Shown here: in pieces, positions 40,116 to 49,071 of the stretch
How positions within the stretch are numbered: position 1 is the first letter of the stretch
Layout: every line of letters starts with the position of its first letter
NCBI GenBank assembly: GCA_900318685.1
Contig: ONLL01000019.1
Coordinates: 52,725 to 116,724, forward strand
Direction: 5' to 3'
Length of the DNA: 64,000 bases
Source of the DNA: an uncultured Prevotellaceae bacterium
GTDB lineage: Bacteria > Bacteroidota > Bacteroidia > Bacteroidales > Bacteroidaceae
The notes under the pieces: model-generated
What the model was told of the DNA's origin: nothing
The model's database searches: none
The model's input: the letters and a program-made list of their open reading frames with translations, nothing else
Program-made: the position numbers and the translations under genes

Positions 40116-42752
40116 ATGAAAAGAAAAACCATCCTTTGCATGTGCCTCACCCTGTTGGGCCTCTCATTGCCGCTGGCAAAAGCCAGTGCCCAGCTGTCGT
40201 CGAACACCGACAAGTTTCTGGGCAACATCACCACCCGCTACAACGTGGATGCCGGAGGAGGAGTGGACCCGTTCTACAAGCTGTGGAACCAGATTACTTG
40301 TGAGAACGAGTCGAAATGGGGCTCAGTGGAAGGTACGCGCAACAGCTACAACTGGGGCTGCGACCGTGCCTTCAACTATGCCAAGCAGCATGGCTTCACT
40401 TATAAGTTCCACGCCCTGGTGTGGGGAGCTCAGTATCCCGGCTGGCTGGAATCGCTGCCTGTGAACGACCGCTACAACGCTGTAGTGAAATGGTATAACG
40501 CCGTGAAGAACAAATATGCCACCCTGCCGCTCATCGACGTGGTGAACGAGGCCGTGGGCAACCACCAGGCGGGCAACCCGATGATGAAGGCTTCGCTGGG
40601 CGGCGGCGGCAAGACGGGCTACGACTGGCTGATCAAGGCCTTCGAGATGGCTCATGAGCGCTGGCCGGATGCCATCCTCATCTATAATGACTACAACACG
40701 TTCCAGTGGAACACCGACGAGTATATCGACCTGGTGCGCACGCTGCGCGACGCCGGAGCTCCCGTCGATGCCTACGGCTGTCAGTCGCATGACCTGACGG
40801 ACTGTGACTTCAACAAGTTCAAGACCTCTGAGACGAAGATCCAGAATGCGCTGAAGATGCCTATGTACAGCACGGAGTACGACATCGGCACGGCCGACGA
40901 CAACCTGCAGCTGCAGCGCTACAAGGAGCAGATACCTTATATGTGGGAGAAGGACTACTGTGCCGGCATCACCCTCTGGGGATATATCTACGGTGCCACC
41001 TGGACCACCGACGGCAACTCGGGTCTGTTCAAGAACGGCAATGAGCGTCCCGCCATGACCTGGCTGCGCGAATATATGCAGAGCGACACGGCCAAGACAG
41101 CCAAGAGTCCCTTCCCCGGCATGAAGAAGGAGGCCTCGATCTACGTCAGGCCCGCTGCGCTGAAGGTGGCCAAGGGCGACGTGCTGCCCATCAAGGTGCG
41201 TGCCCGTCTGGCTACGAAGACCATTGAGAAGGTCGACCTCTACGTGGGCGCCGGCCTGACCAACATGGACTTGATAGCCACGATGACTGAGGATCCTTAC
41301 ATCACTGAGTATCAGACGGCACAGAACACCTCAGCCGGATGGAAGTACCTGAAGGCTGTGGTCACTGCCACCGACGGCTCTACGTACGAGCGCCTGTCGC
41401 GGTTCAACGTGCTCAGTGTCACTACTAGGCGCGAGCCCTACAACGAGGCTCCTGCCGAGCTGCCTGGCACTATAGTCGTAGGCGAGTATGACAAGGGAGC
41501 ATCGGGCGTGGCATATAATAATGCTACCCGCACCACCACCTCTGCCACCCGTGACGATGCCTGGATGGAGTACACCGTCGACGTGAAGGAAGATGGCGTG
41601 TATGCCTTTGATGCTGAGGTGGCATCGACAAAGAGCGGCGGCATGTTCCACCTGGCAGAGTATTCGATGGACAACCTCGCCTACCTCTCAGAGTTCGTCG
41701 AGGTGCCTGTCACTGGTTCCAACAGCGACTTCCAGCAGCTGCACTGCGTGATGACCGAGCCCCTGACTGCCGGTCGCCATGTGATCTGCCTGAACATAGA
41801 CAAGGGCGGCTTCTATATCAAGAGCCTTACCTTCCGCCGCTATGAGCAGGACAAGAACATCACCGTCACCGTCAACTCAGTACGTCCCACGACCATCACC
41901 GTCGGTGATACGGCCACCATCAGTATCGCTGCCCGCTGCACGACCAGCACCATCGCCGATGTGAAGGTGTATGCCAACAACCTGCATATAGGCACGCTCA
42001 CTGAGTCGCCCTATACGATGGAGTGGGCACCCAAGGAGAGAGGTACGTACACCATTACCGCCATCGCCACCAATGCTGAGGGCAAGGAGAACGTCTCGGC
42101 TAAGAAGACACTGAAGGTCAACGGCCTGCGCACACCTTACTCTGGAGTGGCCATCGCCCTGCCCGGCACTATCCAGGCTGAGAACTTCGACAGGGGCGGT
42201 GAAGGCATGACTTTCCACGACACCGACGACAACCGCGAGGGCGACGCTGCCTCCTATCGCACTGACGGCGGCATCGACATTGTGAAGGGCAACAACGGCT
42301 ATGCCATCGGCTATACCGCTGCCAACGAATGGATGGAATATACTGTCGACGTGAAGGAGCCCGGTGAGTATTCCTACGATGCTTACGCTTCGTCGGGCAC
42401 CACAGGGTCGGGATTCACCATCGGACTGGTCAGCGGCAGCTCGGTGATCAATCTGGCGAAGGTCAATGTCGCGCAAACCGGCAGCAATGACTGGGGTACT
42501 TACAAGGCGTTCTCAGGAAAGCTGAGCCGCCACCTGAATGCCGGCAAGCAGATACTGCGTATCACCATCACTGGTGCCAACTGCAACATCGACAAGATCG
42601 TGTTCAAGTGCACCCTGAGCGATGGTATCGACGATGTAGAGCAGCCTGCCGCCAATGTCAAACGGCCTACGTTCAACCTCTCCGGCCAGCGAGTCGACGG
42701 TAACTATCGCGGACTCATCATACGCGACGGAAAGAAAATAATGCACCGCTAA
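40116..42752 (+). CDS. GH10 endo-1,4-beta-xylanase with Ig and CBM6 modules
   Basis: The 878-residue protein has a signal peptide (MKRKTILCMCLTLLGLSLPL). The GH10 domain (about 28-330) contains the acid/base Glu in DVVNEAVGNH (E145) and the nucleophile in YSTEYDIG (E254), so it should be active on xylan. Then come a Big_17-like Ig domain (about 340-438), a CBM6/35-like module (about 443-578, AWMEYTVDVKEDG), a second Ig domain (about 583-670) and a second CBM6 module (about 678-833, IQAENFDRGG, NEWMEYTVDVKEPG). The last 33 residues hold PTFNLSGQRV and the shared tail. It would cut xylan chains at the cell surface and supply GH115 substrate. Confidence 0.95.
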   Translation: MKRKTILCMCLTLLGLSLPLAKASAQLSSNTDKFLGNITTRYNVDAGGGVDPFYKLWNQITCENESKWGSVEGTRNSYNWGCDRAFNYAKQHGFTYKFHALVWGAQYPGWLESLPVNDRYNAVVKWYNAVKNKYATLPLIDVVNEAVGNHQAGNPMMKASLGGGGKTGYDWLIKAFEMAHERWPDAILIYNDYNTFQWNTDEYIDLVRTLRDAGAPVDAYGCQSHDLTDCDFNKFKTSETKIQNALKMPMYSTEYDIGTADDNLQLQRYKEQIPYMWEKDYCAGITLWGYIYGATWTTDGNSGLFKNGNERPAMTWLREYMQSDTAKTAKSPFPGMKKEASIYVRPAALKVAKGDVLPIKVRARLATKTIEKVDLYVGAGLTNMDLIATMTEDPYITEYQTAQNTSAGWKYLKAVVTATDGSTYERLSRFNVLSVTTRREPYNEAPAELPGTIVVGEYDKGASGVAYNNATRTTTSATRDDAWMEYTVDVKEDGVYAFDAEVASTKSGGMFHLAEYSMDNLAYLSEFVEVPVTGSNSDFQQLHCVMTEPLTAGRHVICLNIDKGGFYIKSLTFRRYEQDKNITVTVNSVRPTTITVGDTATISIAARCTTSTIADVKVYANNLHIGTLTESPYTMEWAPKERGTYTITAIATNAEGKENVSAKKTLKVNGLRTPYSGVAIALPGTIQAENFDRGGEGMTFHDTDDNREGDAASYRTDGGIDIVKGNNGYAIGYTAANEWMEYTVDVKEPGEYSYDAYASSGTTGSGFTIGLVSGSSVINLAKVNVAQTGSNDWGTYKAFSGKLSRHLNAGKQILRITITGANCNIDKIVFKCTLSDGIDDVEQPAANVKRPTFNLSGQRVDGNYRGLIIRDGKKIMHR

Positions 42753-42753
42753 T

Positions 42754-42798
42754 AAAGATTCAGCCCTCAGCGCAGACGCGACTGGGGGCTGAATCTTT
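42754..42798. terminator. Bidirectional hairpin terminator
   Basis: A perfect 13-bp stem (AAAGATTCAGCCC with its complement) has a 19-nt loop and a following T-run. It separates the convergent GH10 and SusE/F-like genes. Confidence 0.85.
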
Positions 42799-42825
42799 TT
42801 GATTTGCAAAACAAATCAAACGCAC

Positions 42826-43767
42826 TTAGCGCAGCAGGAGCACTTTGCGGACTTTGCCGTCGGGCTGGCGCTGGAGGTTAAGCCCACGGCGCAGGCCGGG
42901 TTGAGGGCGGCCGTCGATGCTGTATACGTCGACGTTGACGTTAACGTTGACGTCGACGCTAGCACTGATGCCTGATTCCTGAGGATAGAGCAGCGCCTCG
43001 CCATTGCCGTCGAGCAGCTCGGCTTGGAAGCTCTCGTGCAGCAGGTCGACCGTGATGCGATAGGTGCCTGCTTGGCTGACGCGCCACTTGGTGTCGTCGC
43101 CTCCCTGCCGCATCTGTGTGGACGTCAGCAGATCTTCGTCCTGCTGATATGGATGCAGCTCACGCGGCCCCCAGGTCATCTGTCCTTCCAGCTTGAATCG
43201 TCCCGGCTCTACCACATTGTCGTAGATGCCGAGCTCACCAGTCCAAGTAAAGACATAGGGATTGTCGTGGTCGCGCACGAACGGGAGCATGCCATTACGG
43301 TTCCACTCCACATTGTTGGCACCACCCTCGAAAGCGCTGCCTGCGATGAGCACCTCGTTCCAGGGCAGCAGAAGCTGTCCGGTGAGTGTGCGCTGCTGGG
43401 GATTGACGAGTAGGCAGTAGGTGTCCTCCTGGAATGACACCACCCATCCCTCCTGCGTTGAGTCGGTGGTCAGCGTGTAGTGCAGCCCGTTGTTGATGAG
43501 GTAGGAGTCGACGAGTTGTGGCTTCAGGTATTGCGTGACACCCTGCTGATGGATTTCTGTGGTCATAATCTTCAGTTCTCCAGGCTGCAATGCTCCGGCA
43601 AAGCGAAACATCCCGTCAGGTCGCTGCACGAGTTGCAGGGGAGAGTCCTGGGGGAGGGCACTGCCTGTGGCCCACAGCGACTGGAAGGACTGTGCGAGGC
43701 TGGTCAGAGGATGGCTCGTGACGAGTGCTGCTACTATGAGCACGATAATGCTGAGTGAGTGTTTCAT
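42826..43767 (-). CDS. SusE/SusF-like outer-surface glycan-binding protein
   Basis: The 313-residue protein has a signal peptide (MKHSLSIIVLIVAALVTSHP). Two similar beta-sandwich modules are seen: about 30-115 (LWATGSALPQDSPLQLVQ, FRFAGALQPGELKIMT) and 140-245 (VLIAGSAFEGG, YVFTWTGELGIYDNVVEPGR). This is the SusE/SusF starch-binding pattern, although no SusC/SusD is near. A Val/Asp/Asn spacer encoded by 6-bp repeats precedes the tail VDVYSIDGRP and RKVLLLR. Its 5' end overlaps the end of the GH31 remnant by 4 bp, so the two were once one operon. Confidence 0.8.
   Translation of the reverse strand: MKHSLSIIVLIVAALVTSHPLTSLAQSFQSLWATGSALPQDSPLQLVQRPDGMFRFAGALQPGELKIMTTEIHQQGVTQYLKPQLVDSYLINNGLHYTLTTDSTQEGWVVSFQEDTYCLLVNPQQRTLTGQLLLPWNEVLIAGSAFEGGANNVEWNRNGMLPFVRDHDNPYVFTWTGELGIYDNVVEPGRFKLEGQMTWGPRELHPYQQDEDLLTSTQMRQGGDDTKWRVSQAGTYRITVDLLHESFQAELLDGNGEALLYPQESGISASVDVNVNVNVDVYSIDGRPQPGLRRGLNLQRQPDGKVRKVLLLR
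42924..42962. repeat. 6-bp coding repeat (Val-Asn/Asp spacer)
   Basis: Units of GACGTT/GACGTC encode SVDVNVNVNVDV just before the C-terminal tail of the SusE/F-like protein. The array is nearly palindromic. Confidence 0.85.
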
Positions 43768-44966
43768 TTCCTAAGAATTTTACGTGTGGTGACAGTGCCA
43801 TCAGCCGAGACAGTGCGCTCGAAGATGACAGGAAGGTTGATGAATGTAGAGCGCTCGACAGCAGGCTCCAGCCGTTGTTGGCCGATGGCGCTGGGCGAGC
43901 GGCCAATGGTGACAACGGTACGAGTGTCGCAGCTGACAGGAGGAATGCTGACCGTCAGCAGCCGGAGGTTCGAGTCGTAGGTCCAGTTGCTGGTAGGAGT
44001 GCCGTTCAGGCTGACTCTGAAAGGCTTGTCCTCATCGAGGAACTGCAGCGTGTAGGCCCGCTCCTGGAGCATGCCTTCGAAGGCACCTGTGCGAGGCATG
44101 ATGGTGAGCACTGTTTCAGCCGGGTGCCGCTGCTGCTGCACGACGGTCTGGGTGTACTCTCCGTCGATATATGCCTGGCTGTCGCCCTGGTCCTCATAGA
44201 TGGTAGTGCTGCCGTCGCTGCCAGGCACTACCTTCAGTATCATCTCAGTCGGAGCAGTCTTCAGATTCCTAAGTGGCGGATTGCAGGGGATGATGGCTCC
44301 TGAGCGATAGAAATAGGGTATCTCGTCCTGGGCATACCATCCGCTGATGATAGATGCTCCCTGCACCAGCTGGTTGCGGCACACGTCGAACCACTGCCCT
44401 TCGGGCAGCCAGGTGCGCTGGAAAGCCTTCCCTCCAGCCTCGGCAGCTGTGACAACAGGCGACACGAGGATATCGTCGCCGAACATATACTCACCCTCCT
44501 GTCGGTAGGCCTCGTTCTCCTCCGGCCATTCGTAGTAGAGCGGCCGGCAGATGGAGATGCCTGTGTCGTAAGCCTGCCGGGCGGCGGTGTAGATATAGGG
44601 CATGAGCTGATAGCGCAGGTTGACGCACTCCAGCAGCTGCGGGAAGTTGGGATATTTCCAGATGCGGCGCTCGTTGCCCTCCTGACTGGCTCCGTGGGTG
44701 CGGAAGATGGGCGAGAAGACTCCGAACTGCAGCCAGCGGAGCATGAGCTCAGGATCGGTGGGGGCAATCTGCATGTGTCCGCCTAGGTCGTGGCCCCAGT
44801 ATCCGAAGCATACGTTCGATGCCGTAGCCGTGAAATAGGGCTGGAAGGCCAGTGAGCCGAAAGTTGAATGCGTGTCGCCCGAGAAGCCTATGGGATAGCG
44901 ATGGCTGCCCAGCCCGCCCCATCGGTGGAAGATGAACGGCCGGCGCTCAGGCCTGTTGATGCGCAA
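43764..44966 (-). pseudogene. GH31 glycoside hydrolase, 5'-truncated remnant
   Basis: About 400 codons of a GH31 family enzyme remain. The sequence begins within the barrel (RPFIFHRWGGLGSHRYPIGF then SGDT), which includes the acid/base Asp region, and continues through FGYWGHDLGGHM, the C-terminal beta-domains and a KILRK end. Full-length members have 650-850 residues; the N-terminal domain and the first half of the barrel with the nucleophile are missing. No ATG start exists at the break (the frame opens at a TTG after a stop), and the next gene diverges only 33 bp away, leaving no promoter room. It is therefore most likely a deletion or rearrangement relic, or an assembly junction. Confidence 0.85.
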
Positions 44967-44999
44967 ACTAAATCTTCAAACATATCTTAATTATTGAAT

Positions 45000-47213
45000 A
45001 TGAAATACCCTGTCCTGTTAACGACAGCAATGCTCTTTGCAATGGGCATGCATGCTCAGAAAAATCTGACGGATTACAGCATCATCGACGACTGCACGTA
45101 TGAAGCCATCGGATTCGAAGCTGACCTGAAGCCACTCTTCGACAAGAACGACCTTACGCTTTTCTCTCTGCCAGCGATGACTGGTAATGAGGAAATCGTG
45201 CTGAAGGCCAGCAGACCCTATGTGATGAGAGGATTCTCGATCGTTTGTGCTGACGATGACCAGCGAGATTTGAAGCAGTTGACCATCCAAGTGTCAAATG
45301 ATGGGGAAACGTGGCGTATTGTCAGGAATTATAATATCAGCTACACGGGTCGCTATCGCGAAAGGCAGTTCAGCGGTGGCCTCAGCGGAGGGTTTACCTA
45401 TTTCAAGCTGCAGCTGAGGCAGGCATCGGGAACAAATGGCTTACGGATTGCTGAGTTCCAGTTACATGGATATCCGGAGACGGACGATGAAAACCTGGCC
45501 ACAACGCTCAATGGTACTCTTACTGCAGCCCCGAAAGCATTGTCACCGCAAAATCTCATCGACAACGACCCTTCGACAATGGCTGAGATTCCCAATGCCA
45601 ACCGTGAGATGATTGATAACTTCGATGGCCAGACACGTTACAATGGTCTTCGGGATGCTTGGTTCCAATATGAGTTTCATGAGCCGACTGCCATCTCCGC
45701 CTATTCCCTGGGTATGACAACGTCATCTATGCGTGACAGGAGACCGAATTGTTGGGAGTTGTTGGCTTCGAACGATGGACAGGAGTGGGTGACACTCGAT
45801 ATCGAGCATAATGCCGCTTCAATGGCACTCGACCTGTATGAGCAGCGTTTCTCTTTGGGGACAACGGGCACGCATATTGATTACGCTGACGTAGCCGACC
45901 GCCTTCTTACATTCTGCGAAGAAAATCTTGAGCGTCGACAGGGCTCCAATGGTATCTACTGGATTTGCGACTGGGCGCTTGACGAGGCTAAGCGCAATGA
46001 GGACTGGGGCGGATACTGGTGGGCTGCACATGCTATCGACAACTATCTGGACAACTATCTGAGGACGAAGAAAAACAATCGTCTCACCAAAATAACACAA
46101 CTCATCAACGGCACCCGAAGCCGCAATGGCAACACGCTCATCAACCATTTCTATGACGATATGGAGTGGATGGCGCTGTCCCTACTGCGAGCCTGTGATG
46201 CCAACAGCAGTTTCAACCTCCAGTATATGTCACAGGTGAAGCTGCTCTTTGAGGACATCATTGGAGGATGGTCTGACGTAGATGGAGGGGGCCTCCACTG
46301 GAACAAGGATAAAACGGGTGACGGACGCTATAAGACATCTTGCTCCAACGCCCCGGCCATCATCTTGGCAGCCAGGCTCTATCAGCACACTCAGGATGAA
46401 CACTATCTCGAATGGGCAAAGCGTATATACGAATATATGTACAGCCACAACCGATTTCCTGATGGGGTGGTCAAGGATAATGCTACCAATGAGAACCACG
46501 AAGTGACATTCTCTTACAACCAGGGCACATGGGTGGGTGCATTGCTGGAACTCTATAAAATCACTGGCGAGACACACTATCGGCAGACTGCTACCGACTT
46601 GCTCGACCTGCTCCTCTTCGGCAAATGGTATTCGCCTCACGGCATCATGAACGAACGCCAGAACTATAATCAGGATGACGGAGGAATGTTCAAGGGAATT
46701 TTCGTGCGCTACCTGACGCAGTGGATCGTATCAGGAAAGCTGGACGCCGAGCATCAGTTCCGCTATGCCCGATGGCTGTTGGAGCAGGCCCGGTCGGCTG
46801 AGCTTGCCGCCATCAACAAGACTTGGTTCATCATCAATCCCTATTGGAACCAGCAGTACAACATCAACACTGATGTGCATGACACCTCGCGCCAGCAAAC
46901 GGGAATGATGCTGATGGAAAGTATCGATGAGATGCGCCGTGCAGGCATCCTCAATGCTGACTATAGCCTGCAGAATCCAAACTACGGACAGCCGTTCCGC
47001 TATTATCGGCTGGTGATCACTGAGACACAGCAGTCGACTGATATCATGCTGAGCTCTTTCAAGTTGTATGGCGTCAAGCCCTCAGGCGTCAGGCCACAAG
47101 CTCTTTTGCCCGATGTACACCATTCTCGCTCTGCCGCCTTTTCGCTCGACGGCCGCCCCGCTGTCAGCACCTCTCCGTTGATCATTCGCCGCAATCGGAA
47201 ATACATCCAATAA
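45000..47213 (+). CDS. GH76 alpha-1,6-mannanase-like enzyme with discoidin domains
   Basis: The 737-residue protein has a signal peptide (MKYPVLLTTAMLFAMGMHAQ) from the ATG at 45000. Two F5/8-type C (discoidin/CBM32-like) domains are seen at about 20-160 (VLKASRPYVMRGFSIVCA, YFKLQLRQASGTNGLRIAEF) and 165-290 (QNLIDNDPSTMAE, WELLASNDGQEW). The GH76 alpha/alpha barrel (about 300-650) has the catalytic Asp pair in FYDDMEWMALSLLRA (D386, D387) and GGGLHWNKD, TFSYNQGTWVGALLELY. GH76 enzymes cut alpha-1,6-mannan, as in fungal cell walls. A degenerate form of the shared tail ends the protein (FSLDGRPAVS). Confidence 0.9.
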   Translation: MKYPVLLTTAMLFAMGMHAQKNLTDYSIIDDCTYEAIGFEADLKPLFDKNDLTLFSLPAMTGNEEIVLKASRPYVMRGFSIVCADDDQRDLKQLTIQVSNDGETWRIVRNYNISYTGRYRERQFSGGLSGGFTYFKLQLRQASGTNGLRIAEFQLHGYPETDDENLATTLNGTLTAAPKALSPQNLIDNDPSTMAEIPNANREMIDNFDGQTRYNGLRDAWFQYEFHEPTAISAYSLGMTTSSMRDRRPNCWELLASNDGQEWVTLDIEHNAASMALDLYEQRFSLGTTGTHIDYADVADRLLTFCEENLERRQGSNGIYWICDWALDEAKRNEDWGGYWWAAHAIDNYLDNYLRTKKNNRLTKITQLINGTRSRNGNTLINHFYDDMEWMALSLLRACDANSSFNLQYMSQVKLLFEDIIGGWSDVDGGGLHWNKDKTGDGRYKTSCSNAPAIILAARLYQHTQDEHYLEWAKRIYEYMYSHNRFPDGVVKDNATNENHEVTFSYNQGTWVGALLELYKITGETHYRQTATDLLDLLLFGKWYSPHGIMNERQNYNQDDGGMFKGIFVRYLTQWIVSGKLDAEHQFRYARWLLEQARSAELAAINKTWFIINPYWNQQYNINTDVHDTSRQQTGMMLMESIDEMRRAGILNADYSLQNPNYGQPFRYYRLVITETQQSTDIMLSSFKLYGVKPSGVRPQALLPDVHHSRSAAFSLDGRPAVSTSPLIIRRNRKYIQ

Positions 47214-47345
47214 GTCACATCACTACATCTTTTAGCCCCCTCTCAGCCCCCTCCCTCGTCCGCCCGTCTGATGATTTAAAGCAGGAAAACGGGGTGGGAA
47301 GAAAAAAATATGCCGCGAAGTGCACGATAGTTCAACTCTTTTTCG

Positions 47346-47353
47346 TATCTTTG
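47346..47353 (+). promoter_or_regulatory. -7 promoter element of the purH-mre operon
   Basis: TATCTTTG preceded by CAACTCTTTTTCG and followed by CACCC, 47 bp before the purH ATG. Confidence 0.85.
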
Positions 47354-47400
47354 CACCCTTAACACTCTTTTTGTAGAATCGCAAACAGTAAAAAAACATC

Positions 47401-48000
47401 ATGGGTATGGCTGAAGAAAAGAAGATCAAGACTGCATTAATCTCTGTGTTCCACAAGGATGGACTCGACGAGCTGCTGAAGAAGCTCGCCGACGAGGGCG
47501 TGCGCTTCCTGTCGACAGGCGGCACGCAGAAGTTTATAGAACAGCAAGGCTACGAATGCCAGAAGGTGGAGGATGTGACCACCTATCCCTCCATCCTGGG
47601 TGGCCGTGTGAAGACGCTCCATCCGAAGGTGTTCGGCGGCATACTGGCGCGCCGCGACAACGAGGGCGACCGCCAGCAGATGGCGCAATACGAGATACCC
47701 GAGATAGACCTGGTGGTGGTCGACCTCTATCCTTTCGAGCAGACCGTGGCCAGCGGTGCTTCGGCCGAGGACATCATCGAGAAGATCGACATCGGCGGCA
47801 TCTCGCTCATCCGTGCCGGTGCGAAGAATTTCAAGGATGTGGTCATCATCCCCTCCAAGGCCGAATATGCTGAGCTGTGCCGCATCATCAGTGCCCAGGG
47901 TGCCTGCACCACGCTCGAGCAGCGCCGCCACTTTGCCGAGCGCGCCTTCGCCGTGAGCTCACACTATGATGCCGCCATCCACTCTTGGTTTGCTAAATAA
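47401..48000 (+). CDS. purH: PurH, IMP cyclohydrolase domain only
   Basis: PurH normally carries two activities for the last steps of IMP synthesis: AICAR transformylase (C-terminal) and IMP cyclohydrolase (N-terminal, MGS-like). This product has only 199 residues, about 40% of the usual 500-530, and covers the cyclohydrolase domain: KTALISVFHKDGLDELLKKL, FLSTGGTQKFIE, ILGGRVKTLHPKVFGGILA, DIGGISLIRAGAKNF. It ends cleanly at AIHSWFAK and is followed by a heptamer array, not by decayed C-terminal coding. The transformylase must be made elsewhere, as happens in some bacteria and archaea. It sits at the head of the mre operon as in many Bacteroidales. Confidence 0.92.
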   Translation: MGMAEEKKIKTALISVFHKDGLDELLKKLADEGVRFLSTGGTQKFIEQQGYECQKVEDVTTYPSILGGRVKTLHPKVFGGILARRDNEGDRQQMAQYEIPEIDLVVVDLYPFEQTVASGASAEDIIEKIDIGGISLIRAGAKNFKDVVIIPSKAEYAELCRIISAQGACTTLEQRRHFAERAFAVSSHYDAAIHSWFAK

Positions 48001-48037
48001 ATCTCAAACCTCAAACCTCAATCCTCAAATCTCAAAC
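48001..48037. repeat. Heptamer array (CTCAAAC type) between purH and mreB
   Basis: Five units of ATCTCAA/ACCTCAA with a 7-base period fill the spacer after the purH stop, followed by an A-rich stretch and the mreB ATG. Confidence 0.95.
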
Positions 48038-48048
48038 CAAAAAAGGAA

Positions 48049-49071
48049 ATGGGCTTTTTCAGTTTCAGACAAGAGCTGGCCATGGACCTTGGTACAGCAA
48101 ATACGATTATCATCAGCGACGACAAGATCGTCGTCGACGAGCCCTCGGTGGTGGCTCTCGACCGCCGCACCGACAAGATGATTGCCGTGGGCGAGCGGGC
48201 GAAGATGATGTATGAGAAGACGCACGACAACATTAAGACCATCCGTCCGCTGCGCGACGGAGTGATAGCCGACTTCTCGGCCTGCGAGCAGATGATGCGC
48301 GGGCTGATCAAGATGGTTCATACGGGACATCATTTCTTTTCACCTTCGCTGCGCATGGTCATCGGCGTGCCGTCAGGATCGACGGAGGTCGAGCTGCGTG
48401 CCGTGCGCGACTCGGCCGAGCATGCCGAGGGGCGCGACGTCTACCTCATCTTCGAGCCTATGGCTGCTGCCATCGGCATCGGCATCGACGTGGAGGCTCC
48501 CGAGGGCAACATGATCGTCGACATCGGCGGCGGCTCTACCGAGATAGCCGTCATCTCGCTGGGAGGCATCGTGAGCAACAACTCTATCCGCACGGCAGGC
48601 GACGACCTGACGGCCGACATTCAGGAATATATGGCACGCCAGCACAATGTGAAGGTGTCGGAGCGCATGGCCGAGCGCATCAAGATCAATGTGGGAGCCG
48701 CCCTCACCGACCTGGGCGACGAGGGGCCCGAGGACTATGTGGTGCACGGTCCCAACCGCATCACGGCGCTGCCCATGGAGGTGCCGGTGTGCTATCAGGA
48801 GATAGCCCACTGCCTGGACAAGACGGTGGCGAAGATCGAGAATGCCGTGTTGTCGGCACTCGAGCACACGCCGCCTGAGCTCTATGCCGACATCGTGAAG
48901 AACGGCATCTACCTCACTGGTGGCGGAGCATTGCTCAGAGGCCTCGACAAGCGCCTGACCGACAAGATCAATATCCCGTTCCGTGTGCCTGAGGATCCGC
49001 TGCATTCCGTGGCAAAGGGTGCCGGCATTGCCCTGAAGAACGTCGACCGCTTCTCGTTCCTGATGCGCTGA
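48049..49071 (+). CDS. mreB: Rod shape-determining protein MreB
   Basis: MreB is the bacterial actin that organises lateral wall synthesis. The 340-residue protein has the actin ATPase motifs: LAMDLGTANTIIIS (phosphate 1), NMIVDIGGGSTEIAVISLGG (phosphate 2) and GIYLTGGGALLRGLDKRL (adenosine). The length is normal. It is followed by mreC with a 1-bp overlap. In Bacteroidales this operon runs together with purH, as here. Confidence 0.98.
   Translation: MGFFSFRQELAMDLGTANTIIISDDKIVVDEPSVVALDRRTDKMIAVGERAKMMYEKTHDNIKTIRPLRDGVIADFSACEQMMRGLIKMVHTGHHFFSPSLRMVIGVPSGSTEVELRAVRDSAEHAEGRDVYLIFEPMAAAIGIGIDVEAPEGNMIVDIGGGSTEIAVISLGGIVSNNSIRTAGDDLTADIQEYMARQHNVKVSERMAERIKINVGAALTDLGDEGPEDYVVHGPNRITALPMEVPVCYQEIAHCLDKTVAKIENAVLSALEHTPPELYADIVKNGIYLTGGGALLRGLDKRLTDKINIPFRVPEDPLHSVAKGAGIALKNVDRFSFLMR

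Noticed and set aside
42924-42962. Considered as a regulatory palindrome
   Set aside because: The near-palindrome is explained by a 6-bp coding repeat in frame for Val-Asn/Asp.
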